DNA from: Gellertiella hungarica
GTDB lineage: Bacteria; Pseudomonadota; Alphaproteobacteria; Rhizobiales; Rhizobiaceae
Assembly (NCBI RefSeq): GCF_014197145.1
Contig: NZ_JACIEZ010000004.1
Coordinates: forward strand, 124,001 to 188,000
Length of the DNA stretch: 64,000 nt
Direction of reading: 5' to 3'
Under the pieces are notes generated by a model that was not told the DNA's origin, made no database searches, and was given only the letters and a program-made list of their open reading frames with translations. A program made the translations under genes and the position numbers. Positions 41,677 to 52,380 of the stretch are shown here, in pieces; the first letter of the stretch is position 1; each line of letters starts with the position of its first letter.

Positions 41677-43497
41677 TTACAGCGCTGCGCGCTGCTTTTC
41701 GAAGCGCTTGCGATCGTTGGAGTCGAGATAAAGCTTGCGGAGGCGAATGGACTTCGGCGTGACCTCGACAAGCTCGTCGTCCTGGATCCAGGAAAGGGCC
41801 CGCTCGAGGGTCATCCGGATCGGCGGGGTCAGCTTCACGGCTTCATCCTTGCCTGCTGCACGGATGTTGGTGAGCTTCTTGCCCTTCAGCACGTTCACTT
41901 CCAGATCGTTGTCACGGGAGTGGATGCCGATGATCATGCCGGCATAGACCTTTTCACCCGGTTCAATGATCATCGGGCCACGGTCTTCGAGATTGAAGAG
42001 CGCATAGGCCACGGCTTCGCCCGCTTCGTTCGCCAGAAGCACGCCGTTCACGCGGCCACCGATTTCGCCCTTGTAAGGCTGGTAGTTATGGAACAGCCGG
42101 TTCATGATGGCAGTGCCGCGGGTATCCGTGAGCAGTTCGGACTGATAGCCGATGAGACCGCGGGTCGGCGCGTAGAAGACCAGTCGCACGCGATTGCCAC
42201 CGGACGGGCGCAGCTCGACCATTTCGGCCTTGCGCTCCGACATCTTCTGAACGACGACGCCGGAATGCTCCTCGTCCACGTCGATCAGCACTTCTTCGAT
42301 CGGCTCGAGGAGGTTACCCTCTTCGTCCTTGTGCATCACGACGCGCGGACGGGAGACGGCAAGCTCGAAGCCTTCGCGGCGCATGGTTTCGATAAGAACG
42401 GCAAGCTGGAGTTCGCCTCGGCCGGATACGTAGAAGCTGTCCTTGTCTTCGGCTTCCTCGATCTTCAACGCCACATTGCCCTCGGCCTCCTTGAAAAGGC
42501 GGTCGCGAATGACGCGGGAGGTAACCTTGTCGCCCTCGGTGCCGGCAAGCGGGCTGTCATTGACGATGAAGGACATGGTGACCGTCGGCGGATCGATGGG
42601 CTGCGCCTGCATCGGCTCGGTGATGGCGGGATCACAGAAGGTGTCGGCAACCGTACCCTTGGAGAGACCCGCGATCGCCACGATGTCACCCGCATGCGCC
42701 TCTTCGATCGGCTGGCGTTCGATGCCGCGGAAGGCCAGGATCTTGGAGATGCGGCCCTGTTCGATCAGACGGCCATCGGCACCCAGCACCTTGACGGACT
42801 GGTTCGGCTTGATGGAGCCGGAGGCGATGCGACCGGTGATGATACGGCCGAGGAAGGGGTTGGCTTCGAGGATGGTGCCGATCATGCGGAACGGACCTTC
42901 CTCCACCTTGGGCTCCGGAACGTGCTGCAGCACCAGATCCAGAAGCGGCGCCAGCCCTTCTTCCTGAGGGCCTTCCGGCGAGTGGTTCATCCAGCCGTTG
43001 CGGCCCGAACCGTAGAGGATCGGGAAATCCAGCTGCTCGTCGGTCGCGTCAAGGGCAGCGAAGAGGTCGAACACTTCGTTGATCACCTCGTCTGCACGGG
43101 CATCCGGGCGGTCGATCTTGTTGATGGCGACGATCGGACGAAGGCCGACCTTCAGGGCCTTTCCGACCACGAACTTGGTCTGCGGCATCGGGCCCTCGGC
43201 GGCATCGACCAGAACGATGGCGCCGTCGACCATGGACAGAATGCGCTCGACTTCGCCGCCGAAATCGGCGTGGCCGGGCGTGTCGACGATGTTGATGCGG
43301 GTATCCTTCCATTCCACCGACGTCGCCTTGGCAAGAATGGTAATGCCGCGTTCCTTTTCGAGGTCGTTGCTGTCCATCACGCGTTCGGCCACGCGCTGGT
43401 TTTCACGGAAGGAGCCGGACTGCTTCAGGAGTTCGTCGACAAGGGTGGTTTTCCCATGGTCAACGTGCGCGATGATCGCGATGTTGCGAATGGCCAT
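41677..43497 (-). CDS. typA: Ribosome-associated GTPase TypA/BipA
   Basis: Translational GTPase of the EF-G type that binds 70S ribosomes and aids 50S assembly and stress adaptation. The 606 residues have G1 [10 protein letters not shown] near residue 10, G3 DTPGHADF, G4 [11 protein letters not shown]-like domains II, III and V, and a C-terminal TypA domain with [20 protein letters not shown] (20 residues). The ATG at 43495-43497 gives [16 protein letters not shown], matching the family start; the frame upstream of it is unlike the family. Confidence 0.97.
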   Translation of the reverse strand: MAIRNIAIIAHVDHGKTTLVDELLKQSGSFRENQRVAERVMDSNDLEKERGITILAKATSVEWKDTRINIVDTPGHADFGGEVERILSMVDGAIVLVDAAEGPMPQTKFVVGKALKVGLRPIVAINKIDRPDARADEVINEVFDLFAALDATDEQLDFPILYGSGRNGWMNHSPEGPQEEGLAPLLDLVLQHVPEPKVEEGPFRMIGTILEANPFLGRIITGRIASGSIKPNQSVKVLGADGRLIEQGRISKILAFRGIERQPIEEAHAGDIVAIAGLSKGTVADTFCDPAITEPMQAQPIDPPTVTMSFIVNDSPLAGTEGDKVTSRVIRDRLFKEAEGNVALKIEEAEDKDSFYVSGRGELQLAVLIETMRREGFELAVSRPRVVMHKDEEGNLLEPIEEVLIDVDEEHSGVVVQKMSERKAEMVELRPSGGNRVRLVFYAPTRGLIGYQSELLTDTRGTAIMNRLFHNYQPYKGEIGGRVNGVLLANEAGEAVAYALFNLEDRGPMIIEPGEKVYAGMIIGIHSRDNDLEVNVLKGKKLTNIRAAGKDEAVKLTPPIRMTLERALSWIQDDELVEVTPKSIRLRKLYLDSNDRKRFEKQRAAL

Positions 43498-43653
43498 AAG
43501 TGATCTTCTCTGGAGTTGTGGCGCATCATCGGGAGGCAAGCGCCAAATTTCGGTTGGCGCGCTCATACCCTGTTTTTTGTAAAGACGGAAGGGGGGCCGG
43601 GGATTCGGCAGTTTTCGGCGCCGGATCGCAGCGGCGGAGCACGGGTTCGCCCG

Positions 43654-45207
43654 TCATGAAACGGCCTCCGCCGCATCCGGAGACAGGGTCACGGACCACA
43701 GCTGGCGGTTCTGCCGGTCCATCAGACGGACCGTCATCTCCCTGCTTCGTCCGTGAATGTCGACGCGACCGAAGAACTGCAATCCGGCAGACGGGGGAAG
43801 ATTGCTTTGCACGCCCCCGGGCGCAGCCTTGACGAAGTGGACTTCGGGTCCGAATGTCTTGTCGAGCGGCTTGGGGCCATAGGTGCCGGCATGGAGCGGC
43901 CCGGAAACGAACTCCCAGAATGGCAGGAAGTCGAGAAACTTCGCCCTTTCCGGACTGTAATGATGGGCTGCGGTGTAATGGACATCTGCTGTCAACCAGA
44001 CGATGTTGCGAACCTTTCGTTCCATGATGGTTCGTAACAGATGGGCAATCTCGTGCTCTCGCCCGTCGGGAACGCCGTTGTATCCGTCGGAAACGCCCTC
44101 CGCTCCCACCTGACGGCCGTAGTCGTCCCACTGGACGAGACCGATCGGCATATCGGAGGCCACGACCTTCCAGACAGCACTGGATGACGACAATGCGGAG
44201 CACAGCCAGTCCGTTTGCTGGCGCCCCAGAAGAGCCGTGGCACTACTGTCCCGATTGCCGGAGCGATAGGAGCGCAGGTCGAGGAAAAAGATATCGAGCA
44301 ACGGACCATAGGATATCTTGCGATAGATCCGTCCCGGTTCCCGGACCGGGTAACGGATGGGGGTCATTTCCTCAAAGGCCTTGCGCGCCCTGCGGGCGTA
44401 GACGGCGATGTCCTTGTCCGGATATCGCGGATCATCCCTCAGATCGGTTGAAGGGGACCAGTTATTGAGGACTTCATGATCGTCCCACTGATAGAAGGCG
44501 GCGCAACCGGCATTGAACGCCCGGACATGATGGTCGAGTAGGTTGTATTTCCACTGCCCGCGATACTCATGAAGCGTGCGCGCCACCTCGCGCTTCTCGT
44601 CCGTCACGATGCGGTTTCTCCAGACACTCCCATCTCGCAGGCGCACCTCGTCGGGAATGGGATTGTCGGCATAGACAGTATCGCCGGAGTGGATGAAAAA
44701 GTCTGCATCCTGCTCGGCCATGGTGCGGTAGGTCGCCATGCCTTCATCATCGATGCCCCAGCCCTGCCCGGCGGTATCACCCGACCAGAGGAACCGGATC
44801 GATCTTTGGCGCAGGGGAGCCGTACGGAAGCGCCCGCTGACGACGTCCGACTGAATGAAGGAGGAGTGGAGGTCCGTGGCGCGAAAGCGGTAAAAGACAT
44901 CCTGATCCGGCAGAAGTCCGTCGGCCACCGCCTTAACGGCAAAGTCACGGTCAGGCAGAGCCGTCATCCGTGGCAGGCGGATGGGATCGGAGAAGCTCTC
45001 CGTCGTTGAAAGCTCGATCTCCACCCGCGCCGGCCGGTCCGTTCTGGTCCAGACCGCAGCGGATCGGAAATCCACATCTCCCGACTGAACTCCATGGGTG
45101 AATACGGGCGCACCATGGTTTCTGTTGTAGTACGGCAATCCCAGGCCCGCGCCGGACGACAGGCCAAGCGCCCCGGTGCCAAACAGAAAGTTCCGCCGAG
45201 TGAGCAT
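43654..45207 (-). CDS. phoD: Alkaline phosphatase D (PhoD family), Tat-exported
   Basis: A 517-residue PhoD-type metallophosphatase. The N-terminus MLTRRNFLFGTGALGLSSGA is a twin-arginine signal, so it is exported folded. The conserved elements are FTHGVQSGD, GDTAGQGW, HSGDTVYADN, WDDHEVLNN, and TADVHYTAAHHY near the C-terminus, which supply the metal and phosphate ligands. It hydrolyses phosphate mono- or diesters in the periplasm; phosphate regulation is likely but I saw no Pho box. I use the ATG at 45205-45207, which places the Tat motif at the N-terminus. Confidence 0.92.
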   Translation of the reverse strand: MLTRRNFLFGTGALGLSSGAGLGLPYYNRNHGAPVFTHGVQSGDVDFRSAAVWTRTDRPARVEIELSTTESFSDPIRLPRMTALPDRDFAVKAVADGLLPDQDVFYRFRATDLHSSFIQSDVVSGRFRTAPLRQRSIRFLWSGDTAGQGWGIDDEGMATYRTMAEQDADFFIHSGDTVYADNPIPDEVRLRDGSVWRNRIVTDEKREVARTLHEYRGQWKYNLLDHHVRAFNAGCAAFYQWDDHEVLNNWSPSTDLRDDPRYPDKDIAVYARRARKAFEEMTPIRYPVREPGRIYRKISYGPLLDIFFLDLRSYRSGNRDSSATALLGRQQTDWLCSALSSSSAVWKVVASDMPIGLVQWDDYGRQVGAEGVSDGYNGVPDGREHEIAHLLRTIMERKVRNIVWLTADVHYTAAHHYSPERAKFLDFLPFWEFVSGPLHAGTYGPKPLDKTFGPEVHFVKAAPGGVQSNLPPSAGLQFFGRVDIHGRSREMTVRLMDRQNRQLWSVTLSPDAAEAVS

Positions 45208-45346
45208 GATACCGTCCGCCTGTCCGCCACCGGTTCCAGTACCGGCTTCAGAAAGGCAGGATGATGGCATTGCGTGACATCAGCATGCGAAAGCCGTGAA
45301 CCTTCGGCAACGGTTTTGCCAAAGGTTCATGACATCCGCTGCACGC

Positions 45347-47404
45347 TCAGGCGGCCAGACCCTTCTTGACCAGCATGGCTTCCGGGCTCGGCAATTTGCC
45401 GCGGAATGCCTTGTAGGCCTCCTCGGGATCGACGGAGCCGCCGACCGAGTAGATGTGGTCGGCAAGCCGCCTGGCGATCGCCGGGTCGAATGCATTGCCC
45501 GTTTCCTGGAATGCCGAGAAGGCATCCGCGTCGAGCACTTCCGACCACATGTAGGAATAGTAGCCGGCAGAATAGCCGTCGCCGGCGAAGACGTGCTGGA
45601 AGTGCGGCGAAGCGTGGCGCATGGTGATCGACCTTGGCATGCCGATTTCGGTCAGAACCGCATTCTGAACGGCCATCGGGTCGTCAGGCGGATCCATGGT
45701 GTGGAACGCCATGTCCACCAGCGCCGACGAGGTGAACTCCACCGTTGCAAAACCGGCATTGAAGGTGCGGGCTGCAAGGACCTTGTCCAGCAGGGCCTGT
45801 GGCATGGGCTCACCGGTCTTCTCGTGCAGCGCGTAGCGCGACAGGATTTCCGGCACCGTCAGCCAGTGTTCGTAAAGCTGGGAAGGCAGTTCAACAAAAT
45901 CCCGCGAAACCGAGGTGCCCGAAACCGAAGGATAGCGAACATTGGACAACATGCCATGGAGCGCATGGCCGAATTCATGAAACAGGGTGCGCGCGTCATC
46001 CAGAGAAAGAAGGGCCGGCTGCCCTTCCGCCGGCTTGGCGAAATTGCAGACGTTGTAGATGATCGGCATTTCGCCGATCGCACCATTCTTCAGGGGCAGG
46101 CGATGCTGGGACTGGAAGGCGCTCATCCATGCGCCCGATCGCTTGGAAGGCCGGGCGAAGTAATCACCGAGGAAGAGAGCCTTCACGCTCCCCGAGGAGT
46201 CAAGGATCTCGAACGTGCGGACATCGGGATGGTACGCGACTACGCCCTTCACCTCTCTAGCGGTGATGCCGAAGATACGTTCCGCGACATCGAAGCATGC
46301 CTTGAGGATCATCTCCAGCTGAAGATAGGGCTTCAGCTCCGCTTCCGAGAAGTCGAAGCGCTCTGCGCGGAGCTTCTCTGCATAGAAGCGCCAGTCCCAG
46401 GGCATGATCTCATGGTTCTGGCCATCCCGCCGGGCGAGCGCATGCAGATCCTCTTCTTCCTCCCGGGCCCGCGCCACCGCCTTTTCCCATACCTGCCGGA
46501 GCAGTCCGTTCACAGCTGCCGGGGACTTTGCCATGGTATCGTCGAGCTTGAGCGATGCATAATTTTCATAGCCGAGCAGTCTGGCCTTTTCATTCCGAAG
46601 GCGGAGCATCTCGGTCATGATGGCGCGATTGTCCGTCTCCCCGCCGTTCGCGCCCCGGGCAACCCAGGCCCGGAAGGCCTCTTCCCTGAGACGGCGATTA
46701 CTGGAGAAGGTGAGGAACGGCTCAATGATGGAGCGGGAAAGCGTGACCACGAACTTCCCTTCCGCCCCGCGTTCGCCAGCCACTTCACGCATGGCGCCAA
46801 GCAAGAATTCAGGAAGACCGGCAAGCTCCTCCGGGGACTGAAGCAGCAGGCTCCAGTTTTTCTCGTCGGCCAGCACATTCTGGCCAAAGCGGGCGCCCAG
46901 GCCGGCCAGCTTTTCATTGATGTCCGCCAGTCGGCTCTGGTCGGCCTTCGGCAGTTTGGCCCCTGACTTGACAAAACCCTTCCAGTGCCGCTCGAGCACC
47001 CTCATCTCCTCCCGGTCGAGGCCGAGCGTTGCCCTCTGTTCCCAAAGCGCATCGATCCTGGCGAACAATGCGGCATTCATTCCGATGCGGGAGTAGTGGC
47101 GCGACATGCGGGGAGCGATTTCGCGCTCCAGCGCCTGCACATCAGGATCGGTATGAGCGCCTGCCCGATTCCAGAACAGGGACGAAACGCGGGAAAGCTC
47201 GTCGCCAGCCACTTCAAGAGCCGTGATGGTATTCGAAAAGCTCGGTGTCTCTGGATTGTCGGCTATGGCGTCGATCTCGCGATCATGCGCCTCGAACGCA
47301 GCTTGGAAGGCTGGCTTGAAGTCGCTGACCTGAATTTTATCGAACCGGGGAAGTCCACCATGGCCCGACCAGGTGAAGATTTCGGCGTTCAAGCTTTCTG
47401 TCAC
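45347..47404 (-). CDS. dcp: M3 family metallopeptidase, Dcp/oligopeptidase A type
   Basis: A 685-residue zinc peptidase of family M3. The zinc motif HEFGHALHG is in LFHEFGHALHGMLSN, followed by the downstream Glu in DFVELPSQLYEHW. The N-terminal half (TWSGHGGLPRFDKI, FSNTITALEVAGDEL, HYSRIGMNAALFARIDALWE) resembles peptidyl-dipeptidase Dcp more than oligopeptidase A, but I cannot settle that by eye. It has no signal peptide, so it is cytoplasmic, recycling peptides. Single gene, divergent from the orphan gene at 47596. Confidence 0.88.
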   Translation of the reverse strand: MTESLNAEIFTWSGHGGLPRFDKIQVSDFKPAFQAAFEAHDREIDAIADNPETPSFSNTITALEVAGDELSRVSSLFWNRAGAHTDPDVQALEREIAPRMSRHYSRIGMNAALFARIDALWEQRATLGLDREEMRVLERHWKGFVKSGAKLPKADQSRLADINEKLAGLGARFGQNVLADEKNWSLLLQSPEELAGLPEFLLGAMREVAGERGAEGKFVVTLSRSIIEPFLTFSSNRRLREEAFRAWVARGANGGETDNRAIMTEMLRLRNEKARLLGYENYASLKLDDTMAKSPAAVNGLLRQVWEKAVARAREEEEDLHALARRDGQNHEIMPWDWRFYAEKLRAERFDFSEAELKPYLQLEMILKACFDVAERIFGITAREVKGVVAYHPDVRTFEILDSSGSVKALFLGDYFARPSKRSGAWMSAFQSQHRLPLKNGAIGEMPIIYNVCNFAKPAEGQPALLSLDDARTLFHEFGHALHGMLSNVRYPSVSGTSVSRDFVELPSQLYEHWLTVPEILSRYALHEKTGEPMPQALLDKVLAARTFNAGFATVEFTSSALVDMAFHTMDPPDDPMAVQNAVLTEIGMPRSITMRHASPHFQHVFAGDGYSAGYYSYMWSEVLDADAFSAFQETGNAFDPAIARRLADHIYSVGGSVDPEEAYKAFRGKLPSPEAMLVKKGLAA

Positions 47405-47536
47405 GATTCCATCCTTGCAACGATTTGATTCCCGTCAGCATTTATAGGCCCGCCCCGCGCCCTTGCCTATCATCGGCTTTTTCACAGGTGAGCGCATCAC
47501 GTTTGCAGCAGGGCACCCGTCCGATTTTATTAGAAA

Positions 47537-47565
47537 TTGACGACATGTTCATCAAGGCGTAATCT
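47537..47565 (+). promoter_or_regulatory. Candidate sigma-70 promoter of the orphan gene
   Basis: A -35 TTGACG (47537-47542) and a -10 TAATCT (47560-47565) are separated by 17 bases. Transcription would start near 47572, about 24 bases before the ATG. Confidence 0.55.
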
Positions 47566-47595
47566 GCCATAAGACATGATGTCGAGGGCCAAGAT

Positions 47596-48030
47596 ATGGA
47601 AATCTTCTCCGTTCGATCCTCCCAGAGTTTCCAGTTCAGGCATAACCAGAAGAGTCACTCGCGACCGGAGGACAGCTACCTTCCGGCAAAGCATGAGAAG
47701 AGCGTTACGAGCTTTCCCGACGGCGATGCCGCCGCGGCATCGCCAGATCCGCTTTCCATCAACCAGATCCGGGAGATGGCCCGAAACGGTCTTGATAGCG
47801 GACTCATCGACCAGGAGACATTCGCCACGCTGTACGAAGGGCTGCCGATGCAGGCCGTCGATCCGAGCGGCCAGATAATCGATCTTTCCGGGGTAACCGA
47901 CACGACTCCCTTCGACTTTACACGCTATTACCGTGAACAGTTGCAGGTGGCATCATCGATCGGAGATCCTCGAACGGCAAGGATCCTCGAAGCCGTGGTG
48001 GCCTTTCTGAACGCCTCGACCATCCGCTGA
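47596..48030 (+). CDS. Protein of unknown function
   Basis: A 144-residue soluble protein; I do not recognise a family. The first 50 residues are polar and look disordered. The rest has predicted helices (INQIREMARNGLDSGLIDQE, TARILEAVVAFLNAS) and resembles helical regulatory proteins only in general. No signal peptide, cysteine pair or membrane segment is seen. The ATG at 47596 lacks a strong ribosome site. A near-consensus promoter lies just upstream, so it is probably expressed on its own. Confidence 0.65.
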   Translation: MEIFSVRSSQSFQFRHNQKSHSRPEDSYLPAKHEKSVTSFPDGDAAAASPDPLSINQIREMARNGLDSGLIDQETFATLYEGLPMQAVDPSGQIIDLSGVTDTTPFDFTRYYREQLQVASSIGDPRTARILEAVVAFLNASTIR

Positions 48031-48131
48031 ACCTCGCGTCGGCCGGGAGCTTTTTTCGGATATTCGGGGGTTGACCAAGCACCCAGTTTCACCAGATGGG
48101 ATAGGGCGAAACCCACCTGTGCAAGGCCCCC

Positions 48132-49346
48132 ATGTCCACCTCCCGGATGACCGAGCGCCGAACAAGCCTGCTTGGCGCGCTGCTGACCGCCCTTGGCCCG
48201 ATTGCCATGGCAATCTACACACCGTCGATGCCAAAACTGGTGGAAGTCTTCTCCACCACGGAAGCGGCAGTGAAGATGAGCCTGTCGCTCTATTTTGCGG
48301 GCTTCGCCCTGGCACAGCTCGTCGGCGGGCCCCTCTCCGATGCCTTCGGCAGACGCAAGGCGACGCTTCTTTTTCTTGGTATTTTCATCTTCGGCAGCCT
48401 TCTGGCCGCCTTGGCTACCGATGTTCGCTGGTTGCTTGCGGGCCGCCTTGTTCAGGGCATCGGGGCATCGATCGGCGCGGCAGTTGCGCGGGCGATCGTC
48501 CGGGACCAGTTTACCGGTCCTCAGGCGGCAAGGATCATGAACACCATCGGCATCATGCTGTCCGTGGGACCGGCGCTCGCGCCTACAGTCGGGGGAATGT
48601 TGCTTGCGGCCTTCGGCTGGCAGTCCATTTTCCTGACGCTGCTCGCTTTCGGACTCGTCGCCGCTGGCAGCGTCCTGTTCTTCATGAAAGAAACAGCCGA
48701 CCCTGACAGATCGCTTGCCCGTCCCGGCCGCCTGCTGCGCGCCTATGGCTCCCTGCTCGCGGATTTGCGTTTCCTTTGCGGGTCGTCCGTTCTGATGGGC
48801 ACGATCGGCGCGCTCTACGCCCAGTCGACCATGTTGCCATTCATCCTGATCAAGCTCGTCGGCCTTACCCCGACGCAGTTCGGCATGGGCATGCTCGCCC
48901 AGACGGGATCCTATTTTCTGGGATCACTTGCGTTGCGACAAGCGGCCCCGCGACTGGGAGGCCATCGGGCGGCGATGACGGGCCTCGGCTTTACCCTTGC
49001 CGGAGCAATCTCCATGCTGGCCTCGACACACTTCGTTGCGCCGAGCTACCTCAGCATCATGCTGCCCGTCGCCCTGTGCACCTTCGGTCTTGCCATGGTA
49101 TCTCCGCACGTGGTGACAGCAACGCTGGCGCCCTTTCCGCACGTAGCCGGCTCGGCATCCGCCCTGATGGGATTCATCCAGATGGGCGGCGGCTTCGTTG
49201 CAGGCTCTCTGGCGGCCCTGGTCGGAACCCCACTTCAGGCTTTCGGGGTGATCATCCCGGCAATGGAGCTTCTCGCGGTGGCCAGCTATATCGTCTTTGT
49301 CGGGATCAGCCGGAGACACGGATCGCGAAGCTTCGACCAGGCATGA
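48132..49346 (+). CDS. Bcr/CflA family multidrug MFS transporter
   Basis: A 404-residue MFS drug:H+ antiporter with about 12 helices. The motif LVGGPLSDAFGRRKATLLF between helices 2 and 3, AIYTPSMPKLVEVF in helix 1 and GPALAPTVGGML in helix 5 are Bcr/CflA features. The likely substrates are bicyclomycin-like drugs or small metabolites, not determinable here. It ends 57 bases from the convergent argG stop, and the argG terminator begins at its own stop codon. Confidence 0.88.
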   Translation: MSTSRMTERRTSLLGALLTALGPIAMAIYTPSMPKLVEVFSTTEAAVKMSLSLYFAGFALAQLVGGPLSDAFGRRKATLLFLGIFIFGSLLAALATDVRWLLAGRLVQGIGASIGAAVARAIVRDQFTGPQAARIMNTIGIMLSVGPALAPTVGGMLLAAFGWQSIFLTLLAFGLVAAGSVLFFMKETADPDRSLARPGRLLRAYGSLLADLRFLCGSSVLMGTIGALYAQSTMLPFILIKLVGLTPTQFGMGMLAQTGSYFLGSLALRQAAPRLGGHRAAMTGLGFTLAGAISMLASTHFVAPSYLSIMLPVALCTFGLAMVSPHVVTATLAPFPHVAGSASALMGFIQMGGGFVAGSLAALVGTPLQAFGVIIPAMELLAVASYIVFVGISRRHGSRSFDQA

Positions 49347-49379
49347 AAAAACCCGCCCTCCGAAACAGGAGAGCGGGTT
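49346..49379 (-). terminator. Rho-independent terminator of argG
   Basis: Arms AACCCGCCCTCC (49350-49361) and GGAGAGCGGGTT (49368-49379) have one mismatch and a 6-base loop. The minus strand continues with six T (complement of the A run 49346-49351). It begins at the last base of the convergent MFS stop codon. Confidence 0.88.
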
Positions 49380-49403
49380 CGGAAACCTGGATGCGAGAGG
49401 GCC

Positions 49404-50627
49404 TCAGCCCTTCCGGTTGCGCTTTCCGAGGGTGCGCAGACGCAGCGCATTCAGCTTGATGAAGCCGGCAGCGTCCTTCTGGTCGTAGGCACCCTGATCG
49501 TCCTCGAAGGTCACGAGCGTATCGGAGTAGAGAGACTTGTCGCTCTCACGGCCGATGACCATGACGTTGCCCTTGTAGAGCTTCAGCGTGACTTCGCCTT
49601 CGACATGCTCCTGGCTCTTGTCGATCAGCGCCTGCAGCATCTCGCGTTCGGGCGAGAACCAGAAGCCGTAATAGATGAGCTCGGCATATTTCGGCATCAG
49701 CTCGTCCTTCAGATGAGCAGCGCCGCGGTCGAGCGTGATCGATTCGATCGCGCGGTGCGCAGCCAGAAGGATCGTGCCGCCGGGGGTTTCGTAAACGCCG
49801 CGGGACTTCATGCCGACGAAGCGGTTTTCCACGAGGTCGATACGACCGATACCGTTGTCGCGGCCATAGTCATTCAGCTTGGCAAGGAGGGTTGCGGGGC
49901 TCATGCGGACGCCATTGATCGAGACGGCGTCGCCGCGTTCGAACCCGATCTTGATGATCGTCGCCTTGTCGGGCGCTGCTTCCGGGGAGATGGTGCGCAT
50001 GTGCACGTATTCCGGAGCCTCGACGGCGGGATCTTCCAGCACCTTGCCCTCGGACGACGAATGCAGAAGATTGGCATCGACCGAGAACGGCGCCTCACCC
50101 TTCTTGTCCTTGGCAACGGGAATCTGATGCTTCTCGGCGAATTCGAGAAGATCGGTGCGGCTCTTGAACGACCAGTCGCGCCAGGGAGCGATGATCTTGA
50201 TGTCGGGGTTCAGGGCATAGGCGGAAAGCTCGAACCGCACCTGGTCATTGCCCTTGCCGGTTGCGCCGTGCGCAATGGCATCGGCCCCGGTCTTTGCAGC
50301 GATATCGATCAGATGCTTGGAGATGAGCGGCCGGGCGATGGAGGTGCCGAGCAGATAGACACCCTCATAGACTGCATTGGCGCGGAACATCGGGAAAACG
50401 AAGTCACGTACGAATTCCTCGCGCACGTCCTCGATGTAGATCTCCTTGATCCCAAGCATCTCGGCCTTCTTGCGTGCCGGCTCAAGCTCCTCGCCCTGAC
50501 CGAGGTCGGCGGTAAATGTCACCACTTCCGCGCCCAGTTCCGTCTGCAGCCACTTGAGGATGATGGAGGTGTCGAGTCCGCCGGAATAGGCGAGAACGAC
50601 CTTCTTCACTTGCTTGTGCGATGCCAT
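49404..50627 (-). CDS. argG: Argininosuccinate synthase
   Basis: Joins citrulline and aspartate with ATP in arginine synthesis. The 407 residues have the PP-loop AYSGGLDTS near residue 13, the citrulline/aspartate region [14 protein letters not shown], and [19 protein letters not shown] (19 residues). I use the ATG at 50625-50627 ([17 protein letters not shown]), which fits the family; the frame upstream runs through non-coding sequence. It is a single gene with its own terminator. Confidence 0.97.
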   Translation of the reverse strand: MASHKQVKKVVLAYSGGLDTSIILKWLQTELGAEVVTFTADLGQGEELEPARKKAEMLGIKEIYIEDVREEFVRDFVFPMFRANAVYEGVYLLGTSIARPLISKHLIDIAAKTGADAIAHGATGKGNDQVRFELSAYALNPDIKIIAPWRDWSFKSRTDLLEFAEKHQIPVAKDKKGEAPFSVDANLLHSSSEGKVLEDPAVEAPEYVHMRTISPEAAPDKATIIKIGFERGDAVSINGVRMSPATLLAKLNDYGRDNGIGRIDLVENRFVGMKSRGVYETPGGTILLAAHRAIESITLDRGAAHLKDELMPKYAELIYYGFWFSPEREMLQALIDKSQEHVEGEVTLKLYKGNVMVIGRESDKSLYSDTLVTFEDDQGAYDQKDAAGFIKLNALRLRTLGKRNRKG

Positions 50628-50735
50628 TTTAGGGATCCGTTTCCGAGTGGCGGAAAACCCGCCGTTGCCTTGCGTCGGCGGCACTTTTAGCGAGATTGCA
50701 GGAAGGCGCAAGTGCTCAATCGCCGGACCTGACGT

Positions 50736-50765
50736 TTGACAGTCGCGGAAATCGCCTCCTAGATA
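50736..50765 (+). promoter_or_regulatory. Candidate promoter of the SDR gene
   Basis: A consensus -35 TTGACA (50736-50741) and a -10 TAGATA (50760-50765) are spaced by 18 bases. The start would be near 50772, and AGGGAG precedes the ATG at 50794. Confidence 0.5.
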
Positions 50766-50793
50766 ACGGCCGTAACCAGACAGGGAGAACACA

Positions 50794-51639
50794 ATGGCAC
50801 ATCCGGTTCTGAAAAGCGGAAACGTGGCGGTCGTTACCGGTGCGGCATCGGGTATCGGCCAGGCAGCATCGCGCGCTTTTGCCCGGCTGGGGATGAAGGT
50901 TATTCTGGCCGATATTTCGGAGGACCGTCTCGAGGAGGCACGAGCCGCCGTCGTGGCTGAGGCGGGCAGCGAGAAGGACGTTTTTGCCGTCACCACGGAT
51001 GTCGCGAGCCTCGCCTCCCTAGAAGGACTGCGGGACACAGTCCATGCCCGCTTCGGCAAGGTGCACGTCCTGATGAACAATGCGGGGATACAGCCTGGCA
51101 GCCAGATCTTCGGCGCGCAGGAAAACTGGGACCGGGTCCTCGGCGTCAACCTCATGGGTGTGATTCATGGCAGCCGTGCATTTGGCCCATCCATGCTGGC
51201 CCATGGCGAGCCGGCACTGATCATCAATACGGGGTCGAAACAGGGCATCACCACGCCGCCTGGCGACCCGGCCTACAATATCGCGAAAGCGGGAGTGAAG
51301 GCATTCACCGAAGCGCTCGAACACGAGCTGCGGAATACGGCCGGCAGCGCCGTTTCTGCCCATCTTCTCATTCCAGGCTTCGTGTTCACGCCCCTCACCG
51401 CCAACGGTCGCACCGAAAAGCCGGCGGGAGCCTGGACGCCGGAGGAAACGGTGGATTTCATGCTCAAGAGCCTCGAACGCGGCGATTTCTACATCCTTTG
51501 CCCCGACAACGAGGTGACGCGTGCCCTCGATGAAAAACGCATCGCCTGGGCTGCCGGCGATATCATCGAGAACAGGCCGCCGCTTTCGCGCTGGCACAAG
51601 GACTATGGAGAGGCCTTCGCAGCCTACCTCAAACGGTGA
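50794..51639 (+). CDS. SDR family oxidoreductase
   Basis: A 281-residue classical short-chain dehydrogenase. It has TGAASGIG (cofactor), NNAG, a catalytic Ser in NTGSKQG and YNIAK (Tyr-Lys). An Asp in LADIS after beta-2 favours NAD over NADP. The C-terminus is longer than usual and variable ([16 protein letters not shown]). The substrate is unknown. AGGGAG is well placed before the ATG. It starts a plus-strand pair with the LysE gene. Confidence 0.88.
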   Translation: MAHPVLKSGNVAVVTGAASGIGQAASRAFARLGMKVILADISEDRLEEARAAVVAEAGSEKDVFAVTTDVASLASLEGLRDTVHARFGKVHVLMNNAGIQPGSQIFGAQENWDRVLGVNLMGVIHGSRAFGPSMLAHGEPALIINTGSKQGITTPPGDPAYNIAKAGVKAFTEALEHELRNTAGSAVSAHLLIPGFVFTPLTANGRTEKPAGAWTPEETVDFMLKSLERGDFYILCPDNEVTRALDEKRIAWAAGDIIENRPPLSRWHKDYGEAFAAYLKR

Positions 51640-51719
51640 ACCCGGACTTTACAACACTCCGCAAATATGGAACGCACAGGACTGGCCAAACGGCCGGATG
51701 ACACCGGAGAGCGAACGCC

Positions 51720-52361
51720 ATGGAATTCATTCCATCAACCTCCACCCTTCTTGCCTTCACGGCGGCCTGCATCCTGCTGGCGGCGACCCCCGGCCCGGAC
51801 ATGACCCTGTCGATCAGCCGCGCCTTGCGCGACGGCAAGCTCGCCGGTCTTGCCGTGATCGCAGGCACCAATGTGGGGTTGGTGGTGCATACGTGCCTGG
51901 TGGCATTCGGAGTTTCCGCGCTGATCGTGGCTTCGCCCCTTGCCTTTACCATCCTGAAGACGGGTGGCGCGGGCTATCTGGCATGGCTCGCCTTCCAGGC
52001 CATCCGCAAGGGCTCGGATTTCGTCGTGGCGGATCTGTCCGCCCCTCGCGAAAATCTAGCCGCTGCCGCACTCAACGGCTTCTGGGTGAACCTTCTAAAC
52101 CCGAAGATCATCATCTTCTTCATGACCTTCCTGCCGCAGTTCGTCGATGCGGGTGACCCGCATGTGACCGGCAAGCTGCTGTTTCTCGGGCTGATGTTCA
52201 TCGTCGTGTCGCTGCCGATCGTGATCGGCATCGTGCTGATCGCGGACAAGCTCTCGGCATGGCTGCTCGCGAACAAGAAGGTCCTGCGCGGAATCGACTA
52301 CAGCTTCGCGGGCGTTTTCTCCATCTTCGCCGTAAAGATCCTGATGACCCAGTCCAGATGA
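51720..52361 (+). CDS. LysE family amino-acid exporter
   Basis: A 213-residue LysE/RhtB-type exporter with about six membrane helices. It has the N-terminal motif AATPGPDMTLSISRALRDGK (20 residues) and the central FWVNLLNPKIIIFFMTFLPQ (20 residues), both typical of the family. The exported amino acid or other metabolite is unknown. It follows the SDR gene by 80 bases and ends 19 bases before the convergent rlmN stop. Confidence 0.9.
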   Translation: MEFIPSTSTLLAFTAACILLAATPGPDMTLSISRALRDGKLAGLAVIAGTNVGLVVHTCLVAFGVSALIVASPLAFTILKTGGAGYLAWLAFQAIRKGSDFVVADLSAPRENLAAAALNGFWVNLLNPKIIIFFMTFLPQFVDAGDPHVTGKLLFLGLMFIVVSLPIVIGIVLIADKLSAWLLANKKVLRGIDYSFAGVFSIFAVKILMTQSR

Positions 52362-52380
52362 GGCCGTTCTCCGGGCCGCC

